Below are positions 4,027-5,002 of a stretch of 5,002 nt of DNA, one piece after another; positions within the stretch are counted from its first letter, which is position 1; each line of letters starts with the position of its first letter. Location: assembly GCA_964654015.1 (NCBI GenBank), contig CAZZHQ010000169.1, forward strand, positions 1 through 5,002, in the 5' to 3' direction. A program made the position numbers and the translations under genes. The notes under the pieces were generated by a model. That model made no database searches. It saw nothing but the letters and a program-made list of their open reading frames with translations, and was not told the DNA's origin. This stretch comes from JAUUZT01 sp964654015. Its GTDB lineage: Bacteria > Chloroflexota > Dehalococcoidia > GIF9 > AB-539-J10.

Positions 4027-4936
4027 GAGGGTCTCCCCCGTCTCCACCAGAAAGACAAGCGGGTTCTGGCGCGGTGCCTGAGCCCGTTTCCTTATCCTCG
4101 ATAATCCGTAAAGGCGAGTATCGGCTCAAGGCCTCCGCCAAACGAGATAACGGAAAATGAATGTAACGATCACTCTGGCCCGGTACCTTATCTCGCAACA
4201 ATCTCATAGCCAAAAGTTCGTCATTACTCGCTGCTGCTACTATTGTGGCGAATGAGCGGCGGAGATCATGGCCCGTCATCTCCTTAATGCCAGCCCTTGC
4301 ATATAGCCGAACAATCATTTGCGACATGCCATCTTCACCGAGTGCTTGCCTCGCGCCACGGTAAATTCGGTTCGATAGAAATACGTGGTCACTCAAACTC
4401 AATCCCTGGGTAAGTTCCTTTAGCCTCTCTTCGGTCTCTGGTAATATTGGAGCCATTTCCTGACGCTCCTTGCCACGGCACAACATTGATCCTCCATGAA
4501 TATCAACCACGTCACCGGCTAGAATACGCCTCACCTCAACTTGTCTCCAACCATGGCCTAGAAGCATGTCGAGAACAACCCTTTCGGCCAACGTCTTCGG
4601 AGTGTCATTTAGTAGTTTGACCATTTGCAGAGAGAGCGTCTTTATGGGTCTCTCAGTAACCTGCGGCCTTTCTAATCCCAACATTGGATTCTTAGCCATC
4701 CTAAAGAACCGGGTTGCATGTTTGTAAAGCATATTTAGAAGATCCTGCTGGTTGCGTTTATACCTACCGGTTTCACCGGTAAAACCTGCAAGATAATCTA
4801 AAATCAGACTGAGTTCTTCTGGTATCCATGGAAATTCTCTTTCGAAACGGTAGAGATGTTTCTCATAAGTACCAAGTGTACTATCCTTTACACGCTTATT
4901 CTTCTTGTGATTCAGAAGGCTTATGATCACATCCAT
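4016..4936 (-). CDS. Tyrosine recombinase/phage-type integrase with an altered catalytic box
   Basis: A 306-residue site-specific recombinase of the phage integrase family. Residues about 15-85 form a helical core-binding (SAM-like) domain; residues about 97-275 are the catalytic domain. Landmarks: R131 in GHGWRQVEVRRI (usual TGLR-x-x-E-L); K156 in CRGKERQEMAPIL on the beta-hairpin; H223 and R226 in GHDLRRSFAT; nucleophile Y258 in SDRYIHFP. At the place of the usual LGH box the protein reads LLRDK, so D249 replaces the second His (or Trp). Length is normal and the frame intact. The last 26 residues (GSGTAPEPACLSGGDGGDP) are low-complexity and probably unstructured. The start is ATG 4936-4934, with AGGA eight bases upstream. 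It is convergent with the oxidoreductase and has no partner genes in the window. It could serve a genomic island, integrative element or prophage; reduced activity is possible given D249. Family call firm, element unknown. Confidence 0.88.
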   Translation of the reverse strand: MDVIISLLNHKKNKRVKDSTLGTYEKHLYRFEREFPWIPEELSLILDYLAGFTGETGRYKRNQQDLLNMLYKHATRFFRMAKNPMLGLERPQVTERPIKTLSLQMVKLLNDTPKTLAERVVLDMLLGHGWRQVEVRRILAGDVVDIHGGSMLCRGKERQEMAPILPETEERLKELTQGLSLSDHVFLSNRIYRGARQALGEDGMSQMIVRLYARAGIKEMTGHDLRRSFATIVAAASNDELLAMRLLRDKVPGQSDRYIHFPLSRLAEALSRYSPLRIIEDKETGSGTAPEPACLSGGDGGDPLFP

Positions 4937-4944
4937 AGTACGTA

Positions 4945-4948
4945 TCCT
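4945..4948 (-). promoter_or_regulatory. Ribosome binding site of the recombinase gene
   Basis: On the minus strand AGGA is followed by an eight-base spacer (TACGTACT) and ATG, supporting the chosen start. It lies right against the putative insertion-sequence end at 4951. Confidence 0.45.
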
Positions 4949-4950
4949 GA

Positions 4951-5002
4951 GGTGGTCCCCGAAATTTGGACAGGTGGTTAAGAGCGGGTTCTGCTCCTAT
5001 AA
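4951..5002 (+). mobile_element. Possible left end of an IS3-type insertion sequence, cut by the window edge
   Basis: GGTGGTCCCCGAAATTTGGA (4951-4970), then CAGGTGGTTAAGAGC and a pyrimidine-rich CTGCTCCTATAA. The TGGTCCCCGAAATTTGGACA type of sequence recalls terminal inverted repeats of IS3-family elements as I remember them, and the following bases would be the leader before a transposase gene off the window. No transposase codons and no matching right end are visible, so the call rests on resemblance only. If it is an IS, it sits immediately 5' of the recombinase gene and may have replaced its promoter. Confidence 0.35.

Noticed and set aside
3927..4160. 77-codon plus-strand ORF overlapping the recombinase 3' end
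   Set aside because: It is antisense to the recombinase C-terminus over half its length, with no ribosome binding site or motif.

Overview
The window looks like bacterial chromosomal DNA carrying small accessory genes, non-coding repeats and traces of mobile DNA. The left part (about 1-2780) is visibly AT-rich. From about 2780 the DNA becomes more GC-rich. I cannot name the organism. The gene mix (YwbE, a one-HRDC RNase D-like exonuclease, a single-domain old-yellow-enzyme-type reductase, a tyrosine recombinase) and the frequent TTG/GTG starts suggest an uncultured environmental lineage, possibly Chloroflexota/Dehalococcoidia-like. That placement is inference only.

Layout: 1-140 is the 3' end of a ywbE gene (+). 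178-456 (-) encodes a 92-residue two-helix membrane protein with a good promoter and ribosome binding site. It diverges from an RNase D-like 3'-5' exonuclease with one HRDC domain (727-1605, +, TTG start). Next is a small-gene zone of about 1.1 kb (1606-2780). It holds a 78-residue zinc-ribbon protein (1781-2017), a 56-residue coiled-coil protein with a textbook Shine-Dalgarno sequence (2163-2333), and a doubtful 48-residue ORF beginning with a CPMC knuckle (2510-2656). Two families of imperfect repeats sit between these small genes. Family 1 (copies at 1635-1661, 2108-2149, 2330-2372, with a related copy at 3993-4026) shares a CATTGTTTCAGG-like block and mostly a TTCGACTCTC end that can fold. 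Family 2 (1703-1728 and 2483-2509) shares GTGGTGC-ACTA-GGGGG.

The right part holds an NADH:flavin oxidoreductase (2784-3866, +) with a four-cysteine Fe-S-like C-terminus. Convergent to it is a tyrosine recombinase (4016-4936, -) in which aspartate stands where the family normally has its second catalytic-box histidine. The last ~50 bases resemble the terminal inverted repeat of an IS3-type insertion sequence running off the window.

How it fits together: the exonuclease and oxidoreductase look like ordinary metabolic or RNA-processing genes. No shared pathway is visible. The point most worth following up is the family-1 repeat. One related copy lies on the 3' end of the recombinase gene, where attachment sites are often found, and the others separate the small genes. 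They could be attachment-site relatives, a MITE-like dispersed element, or structured RNA; the window alone cannot decide.
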